From Acidimicrobiales bacterium (GTDB taxonomy: Bacteria; Actinomycetota; Acidimicrobiia; Acidimicrobiales; SHLQ01): 64,000 nt of DNA. Location: contig JAHDCX010000002.1 in the NCBI GenBank assembly GCA_020629635.1, positions 363,936-427,935 on the forward strand, in the 5' to 3' direction. Below are positions 7,770 through 15,576 of the stretch, piece after piece (position 1 is the stretch's first letter; every line of letters starts with the position of its first letter). The notes below the pieces were generated by a model, which saw nothing but the letters and a program-made list of their open reading frames with translations, made no database searches and was not told where the DNA came from. The position numbers and the translations under genes are program-made.

Positions 7770-8910
7770 CCTCGTCGGTTGCCCAATCTGGCCAGCGTTT
7801 GCGGCTGTTCGTCGCCAAACGGTGCATCAACGCAACCGCCGCCGGATCGTCGTCTCCGGGGCGAGTCTCGATCACGCCATCCTCGATCATCCCCGCGATC
7901 ACCGCCCTGCCGATCTCGGTCCGGACGATCGTCAACGTCCAATCGGTGAGATTGCCGATGCCCCCGGTCGAGATGTCTGCGTGCTCAGCCGCGAAATCCG
8001 GACAGTGATTGCAGCCCGTCCGGGTCCAGGCGTGGCACTCCTTGAGATTGATCTCGTGGTAGTCGCCGTTCTTCATCCAGATCTGGAAGACGCCCTTGAT
8101 GTTCATCTTCGCGATGTCCTCTTTGCGAAGCCCGTACTTCACCCCGAACAACTCGTCGAACATCGAGTCGTCGAAGCTCTTCGAACACAACAATCCGATG
8201 TTCAGCTTGAACGGCTTCGACACCTTGCCGACCCGGCGGTGCCACATGACCGGAGCGATCGACGTCTGGCAGGACATCCCCACCAGAGCGAGGCGATCGA
8301 GCCCGCGCTCCTTCGCCTCGTCGAACGCAATGGTGTTCGCTGAGTACGTGTACCGGCTCCCCGCGCCCCGCAAAACCTCTGCGGCATTGGTGGCCACCAT
8401 CGGCACCGCCTTCCAGCCCGGGCTTCCGTCTGGGAGCGACTCGACGCCGCTCGTCAGTGCGGCATCGATCACGTCGTTCTCCAACAACCAGATCAACATC
8501 GCCGAGACCAACCCGCCATCCTGTCCGGTCTCGTAGACGTGATCATCGCTCGCACGGACCAACAAGATGTCCGAGTAGATGCCCGACATCTCCTCGTCGT
8601 CCCGGGTCCTCCCATGCAGATGCATGTCCGCCTCGGTTTCCCAATTCCGAAAACGAGGACAGGCACGCGTGCACGACGTACAGCCCTTCTCACCGTGGAG
8701 GCAGTTCTCGGCACCAAGCTCGTCTTCGAGGTGGAACGGCGTGTACGCACCCGGCTCATGCCGGTAGCCGATCACGTCATGTGGACACGCGATCACGCAG
8801 CCCGCGCACCCCGTGCACAGGCCGGACTGAATCACCTCGTCGTACAGCTCCTTCCACTGGAAGGTCCATCGAGGCTTCTTGGCAGCGGGCGCCGGAGCGG
8901 TGTCGGTCAT
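7750..8910 (-). CDS. FrhB-type coenzyme F420 hydrogenase/dehydrogenase beta-subunit family Fe-S protein
   Basis: 386 residues. The N-terminus carries a 4Fe-4S motif CTGCAGCVIACP (about residues 32-43), then a second cluster of cysteines (CLHGEKGCTSCTRACP, about 70-85). The rest matches the FrhB/FdhB C-terminal domain, with TGQDGGLVSAML, a GMSCQT segment, and C-terminal cysteines in CHAWTRTGCNHCPDF. Family members transfer electrons between Fe-S/FAD and coenzyme F420, so an F420-dependent redox role is likely; the physiological partner is not evident. It lies 24 nt downstream of the Rossmann-type gene on the same strand, probably in one operon. The last residues come from a tandemly duplicated 26-bp sequence. 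Confidence 0.88.
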   Translation of the reverse strand: MTDTAPAPAAKKPRWTFQWKELYDEVIQSGLCTGCAGCVIACPHDVIGYRHEPGAYTPFHLEDELGAENCLHGEKGCTSCTRACPRFRNWETEADMHLHGRTRDDEEMSGIYSDILLVRASDDHVYETGQDGGLVSAMLIWLLENDVIDAALTSGVESLPDGSPGWKAVPMVATNAAEVLRGAGSRYTYSANTIAFDEAKERGLDRLALVGMSCQTSIAPVMWHRRVGKVSKPFKLNIGLLCSKSFDDSMFDELFGVKYGLRKEDIAKMNIKGVFQIWMKNGDYHEINLKECHAWTRTGCNHCPDFAAEHADISTGGIGNLTDWTLTIVRTEIGRAVIAGMIEDGVIETRPGDDDPAAVALMHRLATNSRKRWPDWATDEARVGIG

Positions 8911-8934
8911 CGAAGATCCTTGAGGTCGAGGTGA

Positions 8935-9795
8935 TCAGGGCGCCAGTGGGCGGCCGAACGGGAGATCTGCAGTTCGGGTACGAAGATTGGTTTCGGCGAG
9001 CTCGGCGGCGGCAACGAAGCTGTCCACGCCGGAACCTGCGAGCGAACCCGCCAACGCCTCGGCAGTCGCGGCGATGTCATCGGCGTCAGCGCCGGTTGCG
9101 CAGGCGTGGGCCCATCCGCCGGCCGAGATGAAGTCCGGGACCACCACACAGCCAGACCGACGGGCAAAAGCGAGACCGCGGGCCGTCGTCGCCGACGGCG
9201 TCAACGAGACGATTCTCGACGCGGCGATGCCGTCCAGCGATCCGTGGTCGAGGTCGCCCGTGCGGCAGCGGACGAAGACCGTCGCCCCGTCCATCGCAAG
9301 TGCGTCCTCGAGCGAGGCCGTCGAGGACTCGAGCCCGCGAGCCGCGAGGCGAGACTCGACCTCGGGTTCCGGCTGCGGGCTGGCGATGACGATCGGTCCA
9401 TCGGGAGACCCGAGCGCGCCGACCGCGGAAGCAGCAGTCGCCTCACTCACCGTCACCGGCGGTGTGGTCAACAGCGGATCGATGAGGGAAGCGTCGAGGC
9501 CCATGCCGTGCGTCGCGCGGAAACCGGTGGTGGTCGACCACTCGACGGAGGCCGCCACGAACTGCTCCACGACCCGGTCGCGATCGTCAGCCATTGGATC
9601 GCCATTGAGGCAGACCGCCGCTCCCGTTCCGTCGATCGCCCGAACCGCCAGCGCATACGTGACGTGACGCGCCAGATCCGTCGTCGTGCGCTCGAGCACC
9701 TTCTTGGCCGCACGGACCGGCCCGACCGCCACAGCCGAGCCCGGGACGTCCACGAGTCCGTAGGCATCCATGTCCGGGAAACGATCGACCGTCAT
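8935..9795 (-). CDS. Protein with Glu/Leu-dehydrogenase-like Rossmann domain
   Basis: 286 residues from ATG 9795; an alternative ATG at 9822 adds nine. The C-terminal half resembles the NAD-binding domain of the Glu/Leu/Phe/Val dehydrogenase superfamily, with SGCVVVPDFISAGGWAHA resembling the VVPDF-x-NAGG signature. A glycine-rich region near SAVGALGSPDGP may be the nucleotide loop. The N-terminal catalytic domain of those enzymes is not recognisable, so this is a divergent or partial relative and the substrate cannot be named. The unusually long open frame extending antisense over the neighbouring nitroreductase is spurious. It is divergent from the nitroreductase operon with about 40 nt between starts, and is followed by the FrhB gene. 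Confidence 0.65.
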   Translation of the reverse strand: MTVDRFPDMDAYGLVDVPGSAVAVGPVRAAKKVLERTTTDLARHVTYALAVRAIDGTGAAVCLNGDPMADDRDRVVEQFVAASVEWSTTTGFRATHGMGLDASLIDPLLTTPPVTVSEATAASAVGALGSPDGPIVIASPQPEPEVESRLAARGLESSTASLEDALAMDGATVFVRCRTGDLDHGSLDGIAASRIVSLTPSATTARGLAFARRSGCVVVPDFISAGGWAHACATGADADDIAATAEALAGSLAGSGVDSFVAAAELAETNLRTRTADLPFGRPLAP

Positions 9796-9825
9796 CGCCC
9801 CATCATTGCGCACCTCGGCCATGGC

Positions 9826-9831
9826 TAGCAT
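9826..9831 (+). promoter_or_regulatory. Leaderless-type -10 box (TAGCAT) for the nitroreductase/selenoprotein operon
   Basis: TAGCAT lies exactly 6 nt before ATG 9838 with no Shine-Dalgarno in between, as expected for a transcript starting at the AUG. Confidence 0.6.
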
Positions 9832-9837
9832 CGCCGG

Positions 9838-10572
9838 ATGGACGTCATTGATCTGCTCATGGCTCATCGTTCGATTCGCAAGTTCAGCGACGAGCCGATC
9901 GACGACGGGACGATCGAGCGGATCATCGCCGCAGGGTTTGCAGCGGCGACCTCGTCCAATCTTCAGGGCACGACCGTGATCCGGGTTCGAGATGCCGAGA
10001 CTCGGCGGCGAATCGCCGAGCTCGCCGGCGGCCAAACCTACGTCGAGACAGCCGGGGCATTCTTCGTCTGGTGCGCCGATCTGCATCGCTCGGCAATGGC
10101 CTGCGAGATTGGCGGCGGCGCCTTCGAGCCGGGCGTGACCGAGCACTTCGTGATCGCCACGGTCGACTGTGCGCTCGCCGCGCAGAACGCCGTCGTCGCC
10201 GCCGAATCGCTCGGACTCGGAATCTGTTACATCGGGGGGATCCGCAATGACCCTGCACAGATGACCGAACTGCTCGAGCTCCCCGAGCAGGTGATGCCGC
10301 TCTTCGGGCTCTGCATCGGTCACCCGGCACAGGACCCGCAGCGAAAGCCACGCCTGCCGCTCACAATCACCCTCAAAGAAGAGCGCTACGACGACTCCGG
10401 CGATCGTGTCGGGATCGGCGAGTACGACGAGACGATGCGCGCGTACTACCGAGAACGGACTGGCGGAAAGGTCGATCGAGCCTGGAGCACCGACATGTCA
10501 GCACTGCTCGGCAAGGAAAGCCGCCCACACATGCGCGGCTATCTCGATTCTCAGGGGTTCCGCTTTCGATGA
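9838..10572 (+). CDS. NfsA/NfrA-type NAD(P)H:FMN nitroreductase family protein
   Basis: A flavin-dependent oxidoreductase of 244 residues. It starts with the family signature MAHRSIRKFSDEPID (FMN-binding Arg and Ser region), then AATSSNLQG, the AAQNAVVAAESLGLGICYIGGIR segment and the LFGLCIGHP loop, all typical of the oxygen-insensitive NfsA/FRP branch. Such proteins reduce nitroaromatics, quinones or flavins with NADPH. It is the first gene of a four-gene operon; its TGA overlaps the ATG of the AhpD-like gene. The context suggests redox or xenobiotic chemistry. The native substrate is unknown. Confidence 0.9.
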   Translation: MDVIDLLMAHRSIRKFSDEPIDDGTIERIIAAGFAAATSSNLQGTTVIRVRDAETRRRIAELAGGQTYVETAGAFFVWCADLHRSAMACEIGGGAFEPGVTEHFVIATVDCALAAQNAVVAAESLGLGICYIGGIRNDPAQMTELLELPEQVMPLFGLCIGHPAQDPQRKPRLPLTITLKEERYDDSGDRVGIGEYDETMRAYYRERTGGKVDRAWSTDMSALLGKESRPHMRGYLDSQGFRFR

Positions 10573-11141
10573 CCGACGAACGAGCCTGGATCCGCGTGAT
10601 CGCGGAGGAGAACTGGCCGACCACCGATGGTCTCGCCGAGCGATTCGAGGACGTCATCGACCGGGACCACGGGCGGATCGACAACATCATGGCGGTGCAC
10701 TCGCTGAACCCGACCGGCCTGGGTGCACACGACGCCCTCTATCGATCGGCGATGACCGGTACGGCGTCGCTCCGCAAGGTTGAACGCGAACTCCTCGCGT
10801 TCGTCGTCTCCCTGGAGAACCACTGCCACTATTGAGTCGTGCATCACGGGCGCGGTCTGCGCCGGCTCCTCAAGGACGATGCGCTCTTCGCGGCGATCCG
10901 GGACGACTGGCGCAGCGCACCCGTCGACGCCAAGCGACAGGCGATGCTCGGCTGGGCGGTCAAGCTCACTCACACGCCAGGCGAGATGACCGAAACCGAC
11001 CTCGTGAGCCTGCGGTCGGCAGGCTTCAGTGACCGCGACATTCTCGACATTGCCGAGGTGGTGGGCTACTACGCCTACGTGAACCGCCTGGCCGACGGAC
11101 TCGGCGTACGAACCGAGGAGTGGATCCCCGATGACGAGTGA
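10569..11141 (+). CDS. AhpD-like (carboxymuconolactone decarboxylase family) peroxidase-related selenoprotein, in-frame TGA read as selenocysteine
   Basis: One 190-codon frame is interrupted only by TGA at 10833-10835. Upstream of it is SLENHCHY, downstream VVHHGRGLRRLL, so with the TGA as Sec the active site reads C-H-Y-U followed by VVHH, the C-x-x-C-x-x-x-H motif of AhpD-like peroxidase-related proteins with Sec in place of the second Cys. The part after the TGA is fully family-like (KRQAMLGWAVKLTHTP, LRSAGFSDRDILDIAEVV, YVNRLADGLGV) and keeps the reading frame. Its real stop (11139-11141) overlaps the start of the SDR gene, which needs readthrough for coupling. A SECIS-like hairpin follows the TGA at 18 nt. 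The likely role is a thiol/selenol oxidoreductase or peroxidase. The alternatives, a nonsense mutation or sequencing error, are less likely because the TGA falls exactly on a catalytic Cys. selA/B/C/D are not in the window. Confidence 0.87.
10849..10863 (+). promoter_or_regulatory. Bacterial SECIS-like stem-loop
   Basis: GGCGC (10849-10853), loop GGTCT (10854-10858), GCGCC (10859-10863): a five-base-pair GC stem closing a five-base loop that begins with two guanines. The loop starts 18 nt after the TGA, within the distance used by bacterial SECIS elements. From memory, E. coli fdhF has the same GGUCU at the same spacing. It would recruit SelB with Sec-tRNA. Confidence 0.8.
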
Positions 11142-11898
11142 CTGGTCCGATTCGGTGGTGGCGGTCACCGGTGCAGCATCGGGCATGGGCCGTGCCACCG
11201 CGCTCGAATTCCTCCGGCTCGGCGCCACGGTCGCCGCGGTCGACCGCGACGCCTCCGGCTTGGACGGACTGCAACACGACGCCGCCACCATTGGCGCCCA
11301 ACGACTCTCGGTGCACGTCGGCGACGTCGCCGACGCCGAGTTCTGTCGGTCTGCGATCGATGGCGTCGCTGCGGAGCAGGGGCGGCTCGACGTGCTCGTC
11401 AATGCAGCCGGGACGATTCACCGCGCCGACGCACTCGGCACCGAAGACGACGATTGGCGACGCGTCCTGTCGGTGAACGTCGACGGGGTCTTCTTTCTGA
11501 GTCGGGCCGCAATCCCTCATCTGCGACATACGGGCGGCTGCATCGTGAACTTCGGGTCGATCTGGGGTGGGGTCGCGGCGGCTGGGGTCACCGCGTACTG
11601 CGTGTCGAAAGGTGCCGTCCACCAATTGACGAAGGCCATGGCGCTCGACCACATCGAAGACGGGATCCGGATCAACGCGGTTGCTCCGGGTGAGGTCAAC
11701 ACGCCGATGCTCGCGAGCCAACGCGAGTCGGTACCGACCGCCGCCGACCTCCAAGCTCTCGCCGATGCGACGATCCCGATGAAGCGACTGGCCGAACCGA
11801 TCGAAGTCGCAAGGGTCGTGGTGTTTCTCGCCTCCGACGCCGCCAGCTACATGACCGGCGAGATCGTGCACGTCGACGGTGGGTACACCGCCCGATGA
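11131..11898 (+). CDS. Short-chain dehydrogenase/reductase (SDR)
   Basis: A classical SDR of 255 residues: nucleotide-binding VTGAASGMGRA near the N-terminus, Asp after beta-2 (AAVDRDAS) favouring NAD(H), the NAG motif (LVNAAGTI), catalytic Ser in VNFGSIWGG and the YxxxK pair in YCVSKGA, and the C-terminal MTGEIVHVDGGYT. It oxidises an alcohol or reduces a ketone of unknown identity. The ATG overlaps the last codons of the AhpD-like selenoprotein by 11 nt, and its own stop overlaps the hydrolase start, so it belongs to the same tightly coupled operon. Confidence 0.92.
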   Translation: MTSDWSDSVVAVTGAASGMGRATALEFLRLGATVAAVDRDASGLDGLQHDAATIGAQRLSVHVGDVADAEFCRSAIDGVAAEQGRLDVLVNAAGTIHRADALGTEDDDWRRVLSVNVDGVFFLSRAAIPHLRHTGGCIVNFGSIWGGVAAAGVTAYCVSKGAVHQLTKAMALDHIEDGIRINAVAPGEVNTPMLASQRESVPTAADLQALADATIPMKRLAEPIEVARVVVFLASDAASYMTGEIVHVDGGYTAR

Positions 11899-12803
11899 GC
11901 GATGATGCCGGTCCGAGCCCGGAAGCACTCGCCGAGCTGACCGATGGGTCCCCCGATGATGAGCGGTACTCCCCAGAGCAGCTGATCGAACGTCGCCAAG
12001 CGACCAACAGGGCTTGGGTCGCCGAGGCGAGCGCCGCAATCGATCGCCACCAGCTGGAGCTCACCGACGACGTGGTCGGCGGTGTCCCGTGCCTTCGGGT
12101 CCGCTCGCAGTTGGCACAGGCGACCGCTGACCGTCTGATGTGGTTCTTCGGTGGCGGCTTCGTCTGGGGCGAGCCGCGAAGCGAGCTGCAGATCGTCGGT
12201 CCGATCGCCGAACGAACCGGCGCAGAAGTCGTTCTTCCGTCCTACCGCCTCGCCCCCGAAGACCCCTGGCCCGCAGCCACGATCGACGCCTGGTCGGCAT
12301 GGGAAGGCCTCGCCGACGACGGGCGTCACGGCCGCCTGTGGCTTGGCGGTGAGTCCGCCGGAGGGAACTTGGCGCTCGGCGTCGCCCAACGGGCACGCCG
12401 CGAGGGGCGGCGGCCTGATCGGCTGGCGCTCCTGTCACCCGCCGTCGACCTTCGAACGTCGCGGAGTGGGTTCGGGCCCAGTTTGCGCACCGACCCGACG
12501 CTCTCCTATTCGAGATTTCTCGACATCGACGCTGCGTACGTCGCTGGAAGCGATGCAACCGATCCGACCGTGTCGCCTCTGCTCGGAGACATGGACGCCC
12601 TCCCGCCCACGATCATCACGACCGGCTCCAACGACCTTCTCCTCGGCGGGTGCCTCCGTCTCGCCCGAAAGCTGCGCCAGGCCGACGTACGAGTCGAATG
12701 CATGGTCTGGGATCGACTCTGGCACGTGTTCGAGTTCGACTCGCACCTGCCCGAAGCGGTGGAGTCGCTTCGCGAAGTCGCCGACTTTCTCCGCGAGACG
12801 TAG
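11895..12803 (+). CDS. Alpha/beta hydrolase of the hormone-sensitive-lipase type
   Basis: 302 residues with the HSL/acetyl-esterase layout: an oxyanion region WFFGGGFVWG in place of HGGGF, YRLAPEDPWPAA, nucleophile serine in GGESAGGNLA, and a C-terminal His in LWHVFEF that completes the triad. It is probably a carboxylesterase or amidase. The start overlaps the SDR stop (ATGA), so it is the last gene of the nitroreductase/AhpD-like/SDR operon. Together the four genes look like a small-molecule modification or degradation pathway whose substrate cannot be deduced. Confidence 0.9.
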   Translation: MSDDAGPSPEALAELTDGSPDDERYSPEQLIERRQATNRAWVAEASAAIDRHQLELTDDVVGGVPCLRVRSQLAQATADRLMWFFGGGFVWGEPRSELQIVGPIAERTGAEVVLPSYRLAPEDPWPAATIDAWSAWEGLADDGRHGRLWLGGESAGGNLALGVAQRARREGRRPDRLALLSPAVDLRTSRSGFGPSLRTDPTLSYSRFLDIDAAYVAGSDATDPTVSPLLGDMDALPPTIITTGSNDLLLGGCLRLARKLRQADVRVECMVWDRLWHVFEFDSHLPEAVESLREVADFLRET

Positions 12804-12850
12804 TGTTCGCGACACCGGTGCTCGTTGGCCGGCGTGAGGAGCAAACTTTC

Positions 12851-13555
12851 ATGAAGATCGAGAACAGCTTCACCGTGGATGCACCCATCGACGAGGCGTG
12901 GCACCTGCTCACCGACATCCCGGAGATCGCTCCATGTCTTCCCGGTGCCAAGCTGACCGACGAGACCGACGGTGTGTACTCGGGTGGCGTGAAGGTGAAG
13001 GTTGGGCCGGTCACGGCCGAGTACAAGGGCTCGGCGGAGTTCGTGGAGAAGGACGAAGACGCCCGTCGAGCGGTCATCACCGGAAAGGGTCGTGACACCC
13101 GAGGTGCCGGCAATGCTCAGGCGTTGATCACCGCACAGATGGAAGCCGTGGGCGACCAGACCCGGGTCGACATCATCACGGACCTCAAGGTGTCCGGAAA
13201 GGTTGCCCAGTTCGGGCGAGGCGTGATGCAGGACGTCTCCGAGAAGCTGCTCGGACAATTTGCCGAGTGTCTCGAAAACAAGATCGCCGAACCCGCGGCC
13301 GTCGAGGCCATCGCCGAGGCGAGCGCTGAAGCCGCAACTCCGGAGCACGAGGAGATTGCGGTGCCGGCGGCGGAGTCTGAGGTTGCCGATGACGGGCCGA
13401 CACCCGCCGTCGACGCTGCTGCATCAACCGATGACGACGATGCGCTCGACCTGCTCGACGTGGCAGGTGACGCGGTCTTCAAAAGATTCCTCCCGATCGT
13501 CGTGGCGCTGGTGGTCGTGCTCGTGGTCGTCATCGTGCTGGTCGCCACGGCCTAG
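12851..13555 (+). CDS. CoxG-like SRPBCC protein with C-terminal membrane anchor
   Basis: 234 residues. Residues about 1-145 are the CoxG/SRPBCC fold (FTVDAPIDEAWHLLTDIPEIAPCLPGA, then GRGVMQDVSEKLLGQFAECL), related to carbon-monoxide dehydrogenase subunit G. An acidic, Ala-rich linker follows and the chain ends in one strongly hydrophobic Val-rich helix (about 213-232), so the domain is likely held on the inner face of the membrane. CoxG proteins help anchor or assemble molybdenum hydroxylases, but no such enzyme is near; a lipid-binding or other role is equally open. It starts at ATG 12851 after GTGAGGAGC. Its stop overlaps the stop of the convergent HD-GYP gene in a shared CTAG. Confidence 0.85.
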   Translation: MKIENSFTVDAPIDEAWHLLTDIPEIAPCLPGAKLTDETDGVYSGGVKVKVGPVTAEYKGSAEFVEKDEDARRAVITGKGRDTRGAGNAQALITAQMEAVGDQTRVDIITDLKVSGKVAQFGRGVMQDVSEKLLGQFAECLENKIAEPAAVEAIAEASAEAATPEHEEIAVPAAESEVADDGPTPAVDAAASTDDDDALDLLDVAGDAVFKRFLPIVVALVVVLVVVIVLVATA

Positions 13556-15531
13556 CGATCAACCGGTGGTTCTGCTCCGTTCCCGTGGACGACCGCGCCG
13601 TCTCCGTCGAGCAGCCACAGCTCGAAACCCTCCTCATTGAGGACGGCGACGCCCGCGAGTGAGGGCACGAACTCGAGTTTGATCGGGAGGCCGAACTGCG
13701 CGTCGAAGAGTTGGGCGACCTGGTCAGGTCCGAGTCCGGCCCCGATCGCCTGTTCAAGCGCTGTGGCGAAATCCTCGGTCGCGAGCGGAGTGTCCCCGGG
13801 GATGAGCTGGTCGATCCAGCCTGTGAACGGATCGCTCTCCCGCAAGAGCGAAAGTGCTTCGTCGAGGTCGCCGACGGTCACGAGAACCCCCTCCTGGGGG
13901 TCGATGGACTGGGTCCGAAGCTCATGATTCAAAAGCGGGTTCTCTCCTGGGAGGCCATTGGAGAGCCGCCAACCCGTCGTGTCGATCGTGCGAGACGACC
14001 AGTTGAAGATCACCACCGCGTCTGCCCCGTCTCCACCGGGCGCAGACCAGCCATAGACGACGACATCGCCGAACGCCTCGCTTTCCTGCAGGGTCGGGCG
14101 AGCTTCGAAAACGGTGGTGGTGGTGGTCGTGCTCGTTGTGGTGGTCGTCGTCGACGTCGGCCGGGTCGTCGTGCTCGTCGTTGATGTCTCGGGGATCGAG
14201 CTGGCGGGTGATTCCGGCTCGTCCTGTCCGAGCTCGGAGGATTCGGCGGCGGAGGTTTGGTCATCCTCGTAGGCAATGATGGCGGGTGGATCCGTTGGGC
14301 CGGGGTCGACGTCAACGGCGCCGGTGGCGATGATGACGGTCGCGGCGGCGGCTTGGGGCACCGCGGCGAGCGCTGTCGAACCGAGCGAGGAGACGACCGA
14401 CGGGAGTCCGCCTCCCGCCGCCCCAGCTGCCGGGCTCGACCCGGCGGCAACGGTTCCGATACCCGAGGTCGAGCCACCGAACGCCGTCCAGTCGACGCCG
14501 GCCAACTGCCCAAGCCAGGCAAGCGGGCTCGCCTTCAACCCGAGTCGTCGCACCCCGACGTTCAGAAATGCCTTGACGACCACCGGATCGAACTGAGATC
14601 CGGCGCACCGCAGGATCTCGGCTCGGGCGTCCTCTGGCGCGAGGGGTTCCTTGTAGGTCCGCTTGCTCGTCATGACGTCGAAGGCGTCGGCAACGGCCAC
14701 GATTCGGCCGGCGAGCGAGATCGATCGGCCCTCCGACGATGTCGGATAGCCCGTTCCATCGAATCGGCAGTGGTGTTCGTCTGCGGCGCCGAGCCATTCG
14801 CCCAACCACGGCTCCAGCGGTGCAAGGTACGCACGCGCCGCCGCCGGGTGGGCCTGGATGATCTGCCACTCCGCCGTCGTCGGACGGGTCGGCTTCTGCA
14901 GGATCTCCGCTGGTACATCGAGCTTTCCGACGTCGTGGAGCAACGCCGACCAGTGGAGCTTCCGGCGATCGAGGTCCGAAAGTTCGAGTTCTTCTGCGAT
15001 GAGATCCGCATAGGCCCGAACCCGTTCGGAATGGCCTCTGGTCAAGCGGTCGTGTTGGCCGATGGCGTCGGCGAGCGCAAGGAGGTATTGCGAGTAGGTC
15101 GTCTCGTCTGTGAACCTGCCATTCGCCAGGTGATCGTCTCGCAGCTTTGCCAGCTGGGTGACGGTGCCGGATCGCAGCGCGTGCCCGAACCGGGAGGGGG
15201 CCTCGTCGGGAAAGGTCACCGACAACATCATCAGTGCAGCCACCGGTGTGAACTGGCGGAGCAGCCGTTCGACGGTGACGAGTACGGCGATCGACGTTCC
15301 GGCCACGAGCAGCCACCAGACGATCGGCGAGATACCGAGGCGCGCTGCCGGCAGCAGCCGAGAGATCGTCATGGTGTAGACGACCGTCATGAGGACTGGA
15401 CCGGCGAGAATGGCGATCTTGAGCAGTCTTCCGGCGACGGGGCGCCGTTTCCAGGCGGATCCCGCGCCGGTTTCTGCTGTTTGTGTCGGGCCGGACATGT
15501 CGGGGTTGTCGACGGGTCGAGGAGCGGACAT
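13552..15531 (-). CDS. Membrane HD-GYP phosphohydrolase with Thr-rich linker and lamin-tail-like C-terminal domain
   Basis: 659 residues. Two hydrophobic helices (about 38-58 and 65-85) precede an HD-GYP domain with ALLHDVGKLDVPAE and EHHCRFDGTGYP, where Cys stands in place of the usual Glu after HH. HD-GYP enzymes degrade cyclic di-nucleotides, classically c-di-GMP. Beyond the domain come an Ala-rich hydrophobic stretch (about 388-405), an acidic segment, a run of Thr/Ser (about 440-470) and a C-terminal domain whose VVIFNWSSRTIDTTGWRLSN resembles lamin-tail beta-sandwich domains. If the Ala-rich stretch spans the membrane, the C-terminal domain is extracytoplasmic and could sense an outside signal. 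The arrangement is unusual. Confidence 0.85.
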   Translation of the reverse strand: MSAPRPVDNPDMSGPTQTAETGAGSAWKRRPVAGRLLKIAILAGPVLMTVVYTMTISRLLPAARLGISPIVWWLLVAGTSIAVLVTVERLLRQFTPVAALMMLSVTFPDEAPSRFGHALRSGTVTQLAKLRDDHLANGRFTDETTYSQYLLALADAIGQHDRLTRGHSERVRAYADLIAEELELSDLDRRKLHWSALLHDVGKLDVPAEILQKPTRPTTAEWQIIQAHPAAARAYLAPLEPWLGEWLGAADEHHCRFDGTGYPTSSEGRSISLAGRIVAVADAFDVMTSKRTYKEPLAPEDARAEILRCAGSQFDPVVVKAFLNVGVRRLGLKASPLAWLGQLAGVDWTAFGGSTSGIGTVAAGSSPAAGAAGGGLPSVVSSLGSTALAAVPQAAAATVIIATGAVDVDPGPTDPPAIIAYEDDQTSAAESSELGQDEPESPASSIPETSTTSTTTRPTSTTTTTTSTTTTTTVFEARPTLQESEAFGDVVVYGWSAPGGDGADAVVIFNWSSRTIDTTGWRLSNGLPGENPLLNHELRTQSIDPQEGVLVTVGDLDEALSLLRESDPFTGWIDQLIPGDTPLATEDFATALEQAIGAGLGPDQVAQLFDAQFGLPIKLEFVPSLAGVAVLNEEGFELWLLDGDGAVVHGNGAEPPVDR

Positions 15532-15564
15532 GAGCTGCGAATGACCGGTCAGTGCCGTACGGCC

Positions 15565-15570
15565 TAGGGT
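15565..15570 (+). promoter_or_regulatory. Leaderless-type -10 box (TAGGGT) before the CoA-transferase gene
   Basis: TAGGGT is 6 nt before the ATG at 15577, which opens a nine-codon frame whose stop overlaps the likely start of the CoA-transferase gene. Confidence 0.5.
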
Positions 15571-15576
15571 GCCGAA

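Noticed and set aside
7342..8343. Long plus-strand Val/Ser-rich open frame across the cytochrome gene
   Set aside because: It is the antisense reading of the Thr-rich repeat and of the FrhB gene; no domain and no plausible start.
9796..10323. N-terminal extension of the Rossmann-domain gene over the nitroreductase
   Set aside because: This part is antisense to the nitroreductase and has no family similarity; a start at 9795 or 9822 is sufficient.
10569..10835. The two halves of the AhpD-like gene as separate genes or as a pseudogene
   Set aside because: The TGA replaces a catalytic Cys exactly, the frame is kept, the second half is intact up to a stop that overlaps the SDR start, and a SECIS-like hairpin follows. 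A lone second half would start at GTG in the middle of the active site.
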